Shown: positions 26,790-35,289 of the stretch, piece by piece
How the letters are laid out: every line of letters begins with the position of its first letter
How positions within the stretch are numbered: position 1 is the stretch's first letter
NCBI GenBank assembly: GCA_029266335.1
Contig: JAQSXC010000013.1
Coordinates: 1 to 46,185, forward strand
Direction of reading: 5' to 3'
DNA: 46,185 nt
DNA from: Eubacterium sp.
Lineage (GTDB): Bacteria; Bacillota; Clostridia; Acetivibrionales; DSM-1351
Notes under the pieces: generated by a model
The model's database searches: none
What the model was told of the DNA's origin: nothing
The model's input: only the letters and a program-made list of their open reading frames with translations
Program-made: the position numbers and the translations under genes

Positions 26790-29264
26790 ATGAAAGCTGT
26801 GATTATGGCAGGCGGAGAAGGTTCACGGTTAAGACCGTTGACCTGCAATCGCCCAAAGCCAATGGTACCAATTGCTAACAAACCGGTAATGGAACATATT
26901 ATTGAACTACTAAAAAAGTATGGTATTAAAGATATTGCAGTTACCCTTCAGTATATGCCCGAAATTATAAAAGATTATTTTGGAGATGGAAGCGATTTTG
27001 GAGTAAACTTGAACTACTACACCGAGGATACTCCTTTAGGAACAGCCGGAAGTGTTAAAAATGCTGAAGAATTTTTAGATGAACCCTTTATTGTTATCAG
27101 CGGAGATGCATTGACAGATATTAATCTGGAGATGGCCCTTGCATTTCATCGTAAAAGACAGGCAGTTGCCACACTCGTTTTAAAAAGGGTAGAAAGCCCT
27201 ATTGAGTATGGTGTCGTTGTTACGGACCAGACGGGAAAAATAACTCGATTTCTGGAAAAACCCAGTTGGGGTGAAGTTTTTAGTGATACTGTCAACACAG
27301 GAATATATGTTTTAAATCCTGAGATTTTAAACTATATAAAACCCATGCAAATGTTTGATTTCAGTAAGGATGTGTTTCCTGCCCTGTTAAAAGAAAACCG
27401 GCCTATGTTTGGTTTTGTATCTGAAGATTACTGGTGTGATATAGGAGATCTTGACGCATACGTTTCTGTTCACAACGATATTTTGGACAAAAAGGTCGAC
27501 ATAAAAGTAGATGCTGAAGAAATCCGCCAGGGCGTGTGGGTTGGTGAAGGAGCAGTTATTTCAAAGGAGGCAAGTATAAAACCTCCTGTTTTTATCGGTA
27601 AAAATTCAATAATAAGGGCAGGCAGCAGTATAGGCAGTTATACGGTAGTTGGAGCCAACAACCATATTTTTGAAGGCAGTTCAGTTAAAAGAAGTGTTCT
27701 GTGGAAGGGCTGTGTTTTAAAGAGCCACACCCAGATCAGAGGAAGTGTGCTCTGTAATAAGATTCAGGTAAATGATAGAGCTTCCTCATTTGAAGGAGCC
27801 GTCATAGGTGACAAATGTATTCTTGGAAAAAGTGCATCAATAAAACCTGGTGTAAAGGTATGGCCAAACAAGAAAATTGACAGTGACACTGATGTTTGTT
27901 CCAATCTGGTTTGGGGTTCAAGGTATACTAAAAACCTCTTTGGAAACAGAGGTATTCTTGGCGAAATTAATGTTGATATTACCCCTGAATTTGTATCAAA
28001 ACTTGGAGCTACCTATGGTTCAATATGCAAGAAGGATTCAAAGATAGGTGTCAGCTGTGATGATGTTGATGCGCTGAAAATGCTGAAAAATTCATTGATA
28101 TCTGGGCTGCTCTCTTCAGGAATTGAGGTCTATGATATTGGAGCGACTCTTTTACCGGTTACAAGATCGGCAATAAGGTTTTACAGCTTAAATGGAGGTA
28201 TTCATATTTCTGCGTCGGGACAGGAACATGATATGCTTGTAATAGATATTTTAAATAAATCCGGAAGCAATATTGACAGGGGCGAGGAACGTAAAATTGA
28301 AAATTTGTTTATCCGGGAAGATTTTGTCCGTTGCTCGGTAAATGAAATAAAGCCTGTTGTCATCGTTCCTGAGCACAGCATTTTCTATAGCAGGAATATA
28401 CTCAACAGTGTTCAGGGCAAGGAGCATAACTACAGGATTGCATTAATAGTAAAGTCTGAGCTGGTCAAAAAAGTGGTTGAAAGAGTACTTTCAGAACTTA
28501 AATGTGAATATGCCTTTATTAACCAAAAGCTGGACGGAAACTATAAAAAGAAGGAAAGCATGTTTTCTGATATCAAAGCTCTGACTACCACGGTAAAACA
28601 GGGCAAGTTTGATATTGGAGTATATCTGGAGAACTCAAATGAAAAAATGATGCTTGTAGATACAAAAGGGAGGGTTATTGCCGACGATATGTTTATGGCT
28701 CTTATCAGCCTTATTCATTTAAAATCCACCAAGGGCAATACAGTTGTGGTTCCATTGAATATCAGCAATGTTATAGAAAGAATAGCAAGTGAACATGAAG
28801 GAAATGTTGTAAGAACTAAAACTTCAATACAGGAACTTATGAAAAAGATGCTCTGTGATGATAACACCAATAATTCCAGTGGGTTTTTTGATATGAATTT
28901 TGATGCCATTGCGGGACTGGTAAAAATAATTGATTATATGGCACTAAATGATGTAACACTTGATGAAATGGCGGATATGATACCTGATTTTCATATTCTC
29001 AAAAAAGAGGTTAAATGTCCCTGGTCGGCTAAAGGGAAGGTAATCAGAGCTATTATTGAAGAAAATGACAGCGGACAAATCGAAACAACCGAAGGTGTAA
29101 AAATTGTTGGTGATAAAGGCTGGGTGCTTGTATTGCCGGATGCCGAAAAGCCGGTCTGTAAAGTGATAAGTGAGGGTTTTTCCGAAGAGTATGCGGCAGA
29201 ACTTACTGATATCTATGTCAATAAAGTTAAAACCATAAGTCAGGATAATGTCAGCAGTAGTTAA
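26790..29264 (+). CDS. Sugar-1-phosphate nucleotidyltransferase fused to a degenerate phosphomannomutase-like domain
   Basis: An 824-aa two-part enzyme, ManC-ManB-like by architecture. Residues 1-230 are the nucleotidyltransferase ([25 protein letters not shown]), which should join a sugar-1-phosphate to NTP, probably GTP and mannose-1-phosphate. Hexapeptide repeats (~245-370) form a left-handed beta-helix. The last ~440 residues follow the phosphohexomutase fold, but the catalytic serine loop reads SASGQEHD (nt 28209-28232) instead of TASHNP, the metal loop DxDxDR is replaced by LENSNEK (nt ~28625-28645) and the GExSGH loop is lost. ATG 26790 is chosen because AAAGG is 9-10 bases upstream; ATG 26781 is too close. 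Confidence 0.85.
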   Translation: MKAVIMAGGEGSRLRPLTCNRPKPMVPIANKPVMEHIIELLKKYGIKDIAVTLQYMPEIIKDYFGDGSDFGVNLNYYTEDTPLGTAGSVKNAEEFLDEPFIVISGDALTDINLEMALAFHRKRQAVATLVLKRVESPIEYGVVVTDQTGKITRFLEKPSWGEVFSDTVNTGIYVLNPEILNYIKPMQMFDFSKDVFPALLKENRPMFGFVSEDYWCDIGDLDAYVSVHNDILDKKVDIKVDAEEIRQGVWVGEGAVISKEASIKPPVFIGKNSIIRAGSSIGSYTVVGANNHIFEGSSVKRSVLWKGCVLKSHTQIRGSVLCNKIQVNDRASSFEGAVIGDKCILGKSASIKPGVKVWPNKKIDSDTDVCSNLVWGSRYTKNLFGNRGILGEINVDITPEFVSKLGATYGSICKKDSKIGVSCDDVDALKMLKNSLISGLLSSGIEVYDIGATLLPVTRSAIRFYSLNGGIHISASGQEHDMLVIDILNKSGSNIDRGEERKIENLFIREDFVRCSVNEIKPVVIVPEHSIFYSRNILNSVQGKEHNYRIALIVKSELVKKVVERVLSELKCEYAFINQKLDGNYKKKESMFSDIKALTTTVKQGKFDIGVYLENSNEKMMLVDTKGRVIADDMFMALISLIHLKSTKGNTVVVPLNISNVIERIASEHEGNVVRTKTSIQELMKKMLCDDNTNNSSGFFDMNFDAIAGLVKIIDYMALNDVTLDEMADMIPDFHILKKEVKCPWSAKGKVIRAIIEENDSGQIETTEGVKIVGDKGWVLVLPDAEKPVCKVISEGFSEEYAAELTDIYVNKVKTISQDNVSSS

Positions 29265-29344
29265 ACGTTACTAAAGGAATATCTCCAAAAGAAATATTGC
29301 CTGAATAAATATCTGAGGCCATTGCAGATCAGAATAAAGTTTTT

Positions 29345-29385
29345 ACAGCCCTGTGTAATTGAAAAATATCAATTTACAGGGCTGT
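29345..29385 (+). terminator. Terminator after the nucleotidyltransferase
   Basis: ACAGCCCTGT (29345-29354) pairs with ACAGGGCTGT (29376-29385), with an inner AATTGA/TCAATT stem, followed by TTATTTGTATTTT. Confidence 0.85.
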
Positions 29386-29520
29386 TTATTTGTATTTTAT
29401 TATTTGCAAAGGTATAATTAATTTAATAGACACAAGGTAAACATATTTTAGGCTTATTTAAATTATGACTTTGCTGTCTGCATAAAAACATAAGATAGAA
29501 ACTGGAAACGGAGTCTGGTA

Positions 29521-30648
29521 ATGAAAAGTATAAAAAAAGCCCTGATAATAATTATTTGCATTTGTGTTTCTGCCTGGAGCTGCTTATTCCCGGCAGTACT
29601 GGTAGAGGCTGTCACAACAGGACAGAAGCTATATGTGGCAATAGGAGATTCGATTACGTCGGGATACGGCCTGGAAAGCTTTCAAAATAATGATTTAAAG
29701 AATAAAAACAGTACATACAATTTTGTCACAAAACTTGGCAGGAAGCTGGGAATGAAAACTCTTAACCTTGGAGTTGAAGGGGTAGATAGTACCATGCTAT
29801 TAAAAGCAATAAGCAATCCTTCGACTGAAGATGAAAAAAATGCTGTAGCGCAAATCAGAAATGCTAACCTTATTACACTTTCCATAGGCGGAAATAATGT
29901 TTTTATACCACTTTTGAATTCTATTAATGATGGAATAGGAAACGGAAAAAATATTTTTAATGCAAACGCCACAGAAATTCAAAATGCGCTGATAAAGTTG
30001 CTTTTTAATGAAGATGAGATTGAAAAACTGAAAAAAAATATCTCCAATGGAGCAGATGTTTTTGCAGATGATGCCAAAGCGAAAAAAACCGGTGATTTTT
30101 CAAAAATAATAAGTACGGTAAAAACGCTTAACCCCAAGGCAAAAATAGTTGTTCAGACAATATATAATCCGTATGATTTGATTTTTGCGGATTCCATAGG
30201 AACCGCCATAAACAGGATGAATGCTGAAATAGTCAGAGGTTCGGAAAATGGGAAAAATTACAAGGTGGCAGATGTTTATTCCGCCTTCAACAAAGCAAAA
30301 GCCGAAACACAATTGGTTAATGCAGATACGGGAAAATCCTTTGATCCGCATCCTACCCAAAAGGGACATGAGGTAATATATACACTGGTAGCATATGCAG
30401 CTGGAAATGACACACTGCCATATTCAGTGAAATTAAATATTGTCAAAGGTAAGGCTTCTGTCAGAATATCCGCCGGAGAACTGCTTCTGACATTTGCTCC
30501 GTCTGCAGGCTACAAGCTGCCCAAGAGTATTTTCTTGACGATAGGTAAAAGTCAGAAAACTGCTTTGGTTCTCAAAAATGGCGTGGCAGCTGTCCCCATA
30601 GCAGACGTTGGCACAGATATTACCGTTACGGCAGTTTGTACAAAGTAG
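29521..30648 (+). CDS. Secreted SGNH/GDSL hydrolase
   Basis: A 375-aa exported esterase or lipase-like protein. A signal peptide covers residues 1-30 (IIICICVSAWSCLFPAVLVEA). The nucleophile is Ser44 in GDSITSGYG, block III is SIGGNN at 121-126, and the late catalytic Asp/His motif is FDPHPTQKGH at 274-283, probably His277. Residues after ~300 form an extra ~75-residue beta-rich module (KLNIVKGKASVRISAGELLLTF) of unknown role. No dockerin or SLH domain is visible, so it is not a cellulosome subunit. The ATG start is 12 bases after a GGAG-like site. The substrate (lipid, acetylated polysaccharide) is unknown. Confidence 0.87.
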   Translation: MKSIKKALIIIICICVSAWSCLFPAVLVEAVTTGQKLYVAIGDSITSGYGLESFQNNDLKNKNSTYNFVTKLGRKLGMKTLNLGVEGVDSTMLLKAISNPSTEDEKNAVAQIRNANLITLSIGGNNVFIPLLNSINDGIGNGKNIFNANATEIQNALIKLLFNEDEIEKLKKNISNGADVFADDAKAKKTGDFSKIISTVKTLNPKAKIVVQTIYNPYDLIFADSIGTAINRMNAEIVRGSENGKNYKVADVYSAFNKAKAETQLVNADTGKSFDPHPTQKGHEVIYTLVAYAAGNDTLPYSVKLNIVKGKASVRISAGELLLTFAPSAGYKLPKSIFLTIGKSQKTALVLKNGVAAVPIADVGTDITVTAVCTK

Positions 30649-30658
30649 TCTATAAATT

Positions 30659-30696
30659 AAAGCCCATTCCACTTCTTAGGGGTGGAATGGGCTTTT
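30659..30696. terminator. Strong bidirectional terminator
   Basis: AAAGCCCATTCCAC (30659-30672 region) pairs with GTGGAATGGGCTTT (30682-30695) over about 14 bp. It separates the convergent SGNH hydrolase and hypothetical genes. Confidence 0.9.
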
Positions 30697-30714
30697 GAAA
30701 TATTTTCTTTTATG

Positions 30715-31047
30715 TTACATCTCTCCAACAGGGTCATAGGTTCTGTCAACTACGGGCTCAAAATAAAAATCAATGTGCAGGGGAGCCTTTCCTTCTAGTC
30801 CGGCTGAAGTTACCGGTGAAGTATGGAAAGCTATTCTGTACTCAAATTCAGGTTCCTTAACTCTGTCCCTTGCATTAATGTCATATGGAAGGCCTTCTAT
30901 TTTATATATTCCTTTTGTCTCCAACTGCTTTATAAACCAGTTCAATTCATCATTATCATTAACATCCATGCATGGAATATTGCCTTTTTTCATTTCATCT
31001 ATAATCTGTGAAATCTCACCGGTTTGATATCTTTCTTGATAAAACAT
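30715..31047 (-). CDS. Conserved hypothetical protein, 110 aa
   Basis: Not recognised. It is a soluble acidic protein without cysteine pairs, signal peptide or membrane segments; the N-terminal third looks helical (GEISQIIDEMKKGN), the C-terminal half beta-rich (FEYRIAFHTSPVTSAG, APLHIDFYFEP). ATG at 31047 has an ideal AAGGAGG 7 bases upstream on the minus strand, which supports a real gene. It is divergent from thpR across 175 bases. Confidence 0.7.
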   Translation of the reverse strand: MFYQERYQTGEISQIIDEMKKGNIPCMDVNDNDELNWFIKQLETKGIYKIEGLPYDINARDRVKEPEFEYRIAFHTSPVTSAGLEGKAPLHIDFYFEPVVDRTYDPVGEM

Positions 31048-31222
31048 CTGAAATCCTCCTTAGTAGTAATAACAGTAGTATAGTATAATTAGTTCAGCAA
31101 AAATTATATTATAACTATACCACATTTACCGGACATAAATCAAAAAGTTGTGCTACGTGAAAAAATAACTGATACCGGTACATATTTTATGGTGTATGAT
31201 ATTTTATTTTTTGGAGGATGAT

Positions 31223-31762
31223 ATGAGAGTATTTTTTGCAATAGAATTTGAAGAAGAGATTAAAGAATATTTATATTCTGTTCAACAAGAGGTTAAGAGG
31301 AATTGCAGCGGAGGTAATTTTTCTCATAAGGAAAACTTCCACCTGACTTTGAGGTTTATGGGTGAACAAAGTCCTCAACAAATAACTGTGTTGAAGAATG
31401 CTTTGCTTGAGACTGCTGAGAAACTGAAGGGTTTTGAACTTAAACTTAATAAATTGGGCAGTTTTAATAAGGGGAATAAAAAGATTATTTGGTTAGGGCT
31501 TCAACGCAGTGGTGAACTTCAGATATTATACAAAAAGCTTGAAGGAGTACTGGAAAAAGAAGGCTATGCAAGGGAAGACCGTGGCTATAATCCTCATATC
31601 ACGCTGGTAAGGGAAGCCAGACTGGATGAGAAAGTTGTAGAAATCGAGAACATAAACATAGAGAAACTGACTGTAAGGGTTAAAACCATATCGCTGATGG
31701 AAAGTGCCCGCGTAAACAATAAGCTCGCTTATACAGCCATACAAAAGGCTGGATTGATTTAA
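31223..31762 (+). CDS. thpR: RNA 2',3'-cyclic phosphodiesterase (2'-5' RNA ligase family)
   Basis: A 179-aa 2H phosphoesterase that opens 2',3'-cyclic phosphates on RNA ends. The two catalytic HxT motifs are HLTL at His40/Thr42 and HITL at His125/Thr127, in the usual two-lobed arrangement, with FFAIEF at the start. ATG 31223 lies behind GGAGG; the frame is open from 31196. It is monocistronic as far as visible; a truncated Uma2 remnant follows 6 bases after its stop. Confidence 0.9.
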   Translation: MRVFFAIEFEEEIKEYLYSVQQEVKRNCSGGNFSHKENFHLTLRFMGEQSPQQITVLKNALLETAEKLKGFELKLNKLGSFNKGNKKIIWLGLQRSGELQILYKKLEGVLEKEGYAREDRGYNPHITLVREARLDEKVVEIENINIEKLTVRVKTISLMESARVNNKLAYTAIQKAGLI

Positions 31763-31768
31763 CTTTAA

Positions 31769-32011
31769 TTACACCTGGTTGAAGTACTTTCACCATCCTC
31801 AAAGAAACACGATATGCTTAGAAAACTTAACTTATACGCTCTGACAGGTATTAGGGAATTCTGGCTGGTGGATACTGATAAAAAAATAGTTTATACGTAT
31901 CAGTTTGAAAATAAAATTATTGTTGATAATAATGCTTTTTTTAAAAGCGACTTTTTAAAATCAGTTGTTTTTGAAGGTCTTGAGGTTCCTCTCGAGGAAG
32001 TATTTATATAA
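31769..32011 (+). pseudogene. 5'-truncated Uma2-family (DUF820) endonuclease remnant
   Basis: Translation from 31769 gives LVEVLSPSSKKHDMLRKLNL followed by YALTGIREFWLVD, the conserved core and C-terminus of Uma2 proteins (PDD/E-XK nuclease fold), ending normally at 32011. The N-terminal ~100 residues of the family, including the first catalytic acidic residue region, are missing: the frame has a stop at 31766-31768, right after thpR. The only internal ATG (31814) would give 65 residues and has no ribosome binding site. It is best read as a decayed gene cut at its 5' end. Confidence 0.75.
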
Positions 32012-32032
32012 TGGCAGCTGTTAGATTTAGAC

Positions 32033-32080
32033 ATGTATTTAAGCATGTATATAGATATGTATTTAAGTTATGTATTTAAA
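32033..32080. repeat. Four imperfect tandem repeats of ATGTATTTAAG
   Basis: Units beginning ATGTATTTAAG, ATGTATATAG, ATGTATTTAAG and ATGTATTTAAA follow each other every 12-13 bases in the gap between the Uma2 remnant and the 3' end of the BlaR1-like gene. Confidence 0.55.
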
Positions 32081-32113
32081 CAGGGTAGCAGGATTTTTAA
32101 TAACTACCCTGTT
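32079..32113. terminator. Terminator after the BlaR1-like gene
   Basis: AACAGGGTAG (32079-32088) pairs perfectly with CTACCCTGTT (32104-32113). On the minus strand it is followed by TTAAATACA. Confidence 0.65.
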
Positions 32114-32122
32114 ACAAATCAA

Positions 32123-34615
32123 TTAATCTTTTATATAGCTTATTTCATTAAGATCTTCAAATTCTACTGTGAAGTTTCCTTTTGTTTTTTCAAGCAGGTC
32201 TCTTTTCAAATAAATACATATTCTGTCTGAAGGGCCATTGCTGCGTAAGGATACCATGTCTTTCAAAGTGCCGTTTCCGGGCAGAAGGACGTCTTTTATT
32301 ACATTGCCGCTTAAAGAACTGCTCCGGTTTTCAGAGTTAACAATCTTAAGAGTACTTAAAATGCTGCTGGTTTTGTTTCCTTTTATATCATGAATAAAAT
32401 ACATATCAGCATATAGAAATTCAGGCCCTTCGTTTGCTTCATAGATGCCTTTGAGATACAGCGTAGAATTTTTGTATCTTGCCAACGGTATTTTGTAATC
32501 AATATTCGCAGCCTTATATGCAACGCTATAGTCATCTGTAAACATTTTTGAGTTGAACTCAACCTTTAAATCAACCGGTTTTTGATCTGTTATTTTATAG
32601 CCGTTTTCATTAAAGATATTCTGAGAGTAAGCATTATTTGATTCAAAACTTACTTCGGGCAGGAAAAGTTCAGCATGGTATTCAGGAATACTGTACAGGC
32701 ATAGAACCTTATTATCTTTATCAATGACGGTGATTTTACGTAATTGGCCAAAGCTCCTGGTTTCAAAAGTATAACCCTGCTTATCTGCTATTGGGATTTC
32801 TATGGTTTTCTCTGTTCCTTCAACCAGCATTTCATTACCCAATGCAAAAAGGCGCTCATCATTTATTATAATATTTGCAAAAGGATAGTTTCCTGATGCA
32901 GTACCGCCTGCAAGAACTATAGGCGGTTTTTGTTCTGAAAAACCCTGAACTTTCCTGCTTAAAAGCTTATTACTCTTTGTATCCTTCCAAAGTTCAAAGT
33001 AGCCTGTTGTATTTCCCTGCTGAAATAATACTACAGTGTAAAAGTCATATATCTTTGTGGTGCCAATGGCGTTAATTTTTTCATTTTCAATGAATGCGGA
33101 AATTTCTTCGGAAGTGACAACTCCCCAATTGTTTATATCCGTAGTTTTGTCAAAAGCTTTAAGCTGTCCTGATATTCCACCTGGGGCTTTTTCAAAAATT
33201 GAAAAGCCGGCAGAGTAGGAAAGCTCGAAAAAGGCATTATTGTAATTAAGTTCACTAATATCGAAGTCAAGTTTGTTTTCAGCAGAAATATTAAAGTCCT
33301 TACTGGTATACACTAAATTTGATTTGCTCCCATCAGGCGGGCCGTCAAATATTTCGAGCTTGCAGTCATAAAGCTTTATTCTGCTGTTATTATGAATTTG
33401 AAGATCTATGTTTTGCAGGTTGTTTTTTGAACCGGCAGATGTGACACTGAGTAATATATTATTCTGCAAATTCATTTTTTCTTCAGCTGTCCCGGAATAG
33501 TTTGAGGGTGAGCTGCATAGAAAAACTCCCAGGATAACAAACAAAACAATAGCCGCAAAACTCAGGGTATACTTCTTTTGGGAAAAGTTTGCAATACTTA
33601 TTATTCTGTCCTTTAAAGTTGAATTATTTTGATTTATTCCGGCTGAAATAATCATAGTTCCGGGGCTGTGTATATGTTTTCGTGACATTTGCAAAATTGT
33701 CCTGCCATAGCTGTGTATTTGTTCCTCTGTCATAAAAAGCATTGCAAAGGCATCTGCACAAAGCTCCTGGTTACGTTTCAAAACAAAGCTGCTGTACCAT
33801 ATCACAGGGTTGAACCAATGAACACCACAAAGGATGGACCATAAAAGATTAACCGGTAAATCAAGACGCTTTATGTGTGCCAGTTCGTGAAGCAGTATGG
33901 CCGACAAAGCTTTACTATCCATTGTATCCAGCATGCCTTTGGGAATAAGGACAATGCTGTTTTTCAGGCCAAATACACATGGGGAGCTTATTTCAGAACT
34001 TTCCTTAACTGTGACCTTCCTCTTTATGTTCAGTTTGCTTTTAAGCTCATTAATAATTATTTCCGGGATTTCCGCTCTCCTTAGTTGTCTGATTTTCCTG
34101 CAAAATAAGATATTTGAAAGTGAAATGTACATAATAATAAACAGCGCTATAGAAAACCAGATATAGGCAAGTATAAGCTGAAGCGTTATTTGGATAGAGG
34201 CAGCTCCGGTACCCGGGTAAATGTTTTCCTGTTCCGGAGTAGCAGTATTCTCAGGTTGTGGTTTTGCAGCAGTTGGTGTTGAGCCCTGAGAGGTATTTGA
34301 GGCATTATTTTTCGTAAGACTGTCCCACGCCCGGTTCCCGGTGGGATTTTCAGGTTTGTGGTTTTTGTCGGGTTTCATGAAATCTGAAACGCTGGAACCG
34401 AAAACATTGAACAGGCTTAAAGGGGTTTCGGGAAGTACAGGTATAATAAGGCGAATTAATACGAAAACCCACAAAAAACAGGACAGTCTGGGATTAATGC
34501 GATTTTTAAACAATCTGCCGATAACGAGAATTATTATTGCCACAATAGAGGCTTTAAAACTCAATGAGACTATATTTGAAAATATAACTGAAAGAAGATT
34601 ATTTAAATTGTTCAT
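32123..34615 (-). CDS. BlaR1/MecR1-like M56 membrane metallopeptidase with a non-penicillin-binding sensor
   Basis: An 830-aa signal-transducing membrane protease, expected to relieve repression by the BlaI-like protein encoded just upstream. Membrane segments lie at about 10-33, 44-62, 143-170 and 349-368. The M56 zinc motif HELAH is at 243-247, with a third-ligand region ELCADAFA at 284-291, both on the cytosolic side. The ~460-residue C-terminal outside domain has no SxxK/SxN/KTG serine-acylation set, so it is not the beta-lactam sensor of true BlaR1 and its ligand is unknown. A Pro/Thr-rich loop (~85-135) separates segments 2 and 3. Its ATG overlaps the repressor stop (ATGA). Confidence 0.88.
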   Translation of the reverse strand: MNNLNNLLSVIFSNIVSLSFKASIVAIIILVIGRLFKNRINPRLSCFLWVFVLIRLIIPVLPETPLSLFNVFGSSVSDFMKPDKNHKPENPTGNRAWDSLTKNNASNTSQGSTPTAAKPQPENTATPEQENIYPGTGAASIQITLQLILAYIWFSIALFIIMYISLSNILFCRKIRQLRRAEIPEIIINELKSKLNIKRKVTVKESSEISSPCVFGLKNSIVLIPKGMLDTMDSKALSAILLHELAHIKRLDLPVNLLWSILCGVHWFNPVIWYSSFVLKRNQELCADAFAMLFMTEEQIHSYGRTILQMSRKHIHSPGTMIISAGINQNNSTLKDRIISIANFSQKKYTLSFAAIVLFVILGVFLCSSPSNYSGTAEEKMNLQNNILLSVTSAGSKNNLQNIDLQIHNNSRIKLYDCKLEIFDGPPDGSKSNLVYTSKDFNISAENKLDFDISELNYNNAFFELSYSAGFSIFEKAPGGISGQLKAFDKTTDINNWGVVTSEEISAFIENEKINAIGTTKIYDFYTVVLFQQGNTTGYFELWKDTKSNKLLSRKVQGFSEQKPPIVLAGGTASGNYPFANIIINDERLFALGNEMLVEGTEKTIEIPIADKQGYTFETRSFGQLRKITVIDKDNKVLCLYSIPEYHAELFLPEVSFESNNAYSQNIFNENGYKITDQKPVDLKVEFNSKMFTDDYSVAYKAANIDYKIPLARYKNSTLYLKGIYEANEGPEFLYADMYFIHDIKGNKTSSILSTLKIVNSENRSSSLSGNVIKDVLLPGNGTLKDMVSLRSNGPSDRICIYLKRDLLEKTKGNFTVEFEDLNEISYIKD

Positions 34616-35016
34616 TTGCTCTTATCACGCCTTTGCTTCAAAATATTCTCAAGCTCGGAAATTTCCCTGTCGCTTAAATCGGTTTCCTGAATCAGGGAAG
34701 CGAGCACAAGACCTGCTTTTCCTTTGATAATTCTCTTTAAAAAGGATTTGCTCTCGGTTTCCAGTGCGCTGCTCTCATCGATGATAGGGAAATAATAGTA
34801 TATGCGGCTGTCGGATTTATCCTGTTCAAACCTCAAAGCCCCCTTATCCAGCAGCCTTCTCAAATAAGTTCGAATAGTCCCGTCGCTCCATTTGTTTTCC
34901 CTGGCAACCTCAGCAGATACCTGCGAAGCAGTTAGCCCCGGTTTGAGCCATAAAACCTTCATAACCTGCCATTCCGCTTCAGAAATTTGAAGCTGCCTGT
35001 TTGTTTTCTTAGCCAT
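34612..35016 (-). CDS. BlaI/MecI-family transcriptional repressor
   Basis: A 134-aa dimeric winged-helix repressor. The DNA-binding domain is residues ~8-80 (EAEWQVMKVLWLKPGLTASQ, then WSDGTIRTYLRRLLDKGAL), the rest is the dimerisation helix set with C-terminal SDREISELENILKQ. The ATG at 35016 has TGGAGAA upstream; the longer frame from 35046 is not supported. It is the first gene of a two-gene unit with the BlaR1-like protease and sits behind an operator-promoter that fits autorepression. Confidence 0.93.
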   Translation of the reverse strand: MAKKTNRQLQISEAEWQVMKVLWLKPGLTASQVSAEVARENKWSDGTIRTYLRRLLDKGALRFEQDKSDSRIYYYFPIIDESSALETESKSFLKRIIKGKAGLVLASLIQETDLSDREISELENILKQRRDKSK

Positions 35017-35112
35017 AAAATGTTCTCCAGTCAGAAAATAATCCATAATACATATACTCGGTTCTTCAGCACAATGCTTACTCTAATAGTTGATTTATCC
35101 TCATGCTTTATT

Positions 35113-35167
35113 AACCTAATACAAATGTATTTAATAATATAATACATTTGTATTAGGTTTAAGTCAA
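35113..35167 (-). promoter_or_regulatory. BlaI-type double operator overlapping a sigma-A promoter
   Basis: Two BlaI-like boxes, TACAAATGTA (35120-35129) and TACATTTGTA (35143-35152), lie 23 bp centre to centre and form the core of a perfect 19-bp-arm palindrome (35113-35131 and 35141-35159). On the minus strand, -35 TTGACT (35167-35162), a 17-base spacer and -10 TATTAT (35144-35139) place one box inside the promoter and the other just after the start site. This is the classic autorepression layout. The site is also 131 bases upstream of the divergent HtrA-like gene. Confidence 0.85.
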
Positions 35168-35289
35168 TATTAAGATATATGAAAAATATGCCAATTTGGA
35201 AATGCAATTGAACTGGCCTTTACAAAATGGTAAAATGGAAATCTGGAAACAAAAGAAATCCTGACCAGAATATAAGTTATGGAGGGAAT

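Noticed and set aside
29521-30648. Cellulosomal esterase
   Set aside because: No dockerin repeats at the C-terminus and no cohesin or scaffoldin genes in the window.
32123-34615. True beta-lactam receptor BlaR1
   Set aside because: The C-terminal outside domain lacks the SxxK, SxN and KTG motifs, and no beta-lactamase or PBP2a gene is nearby.
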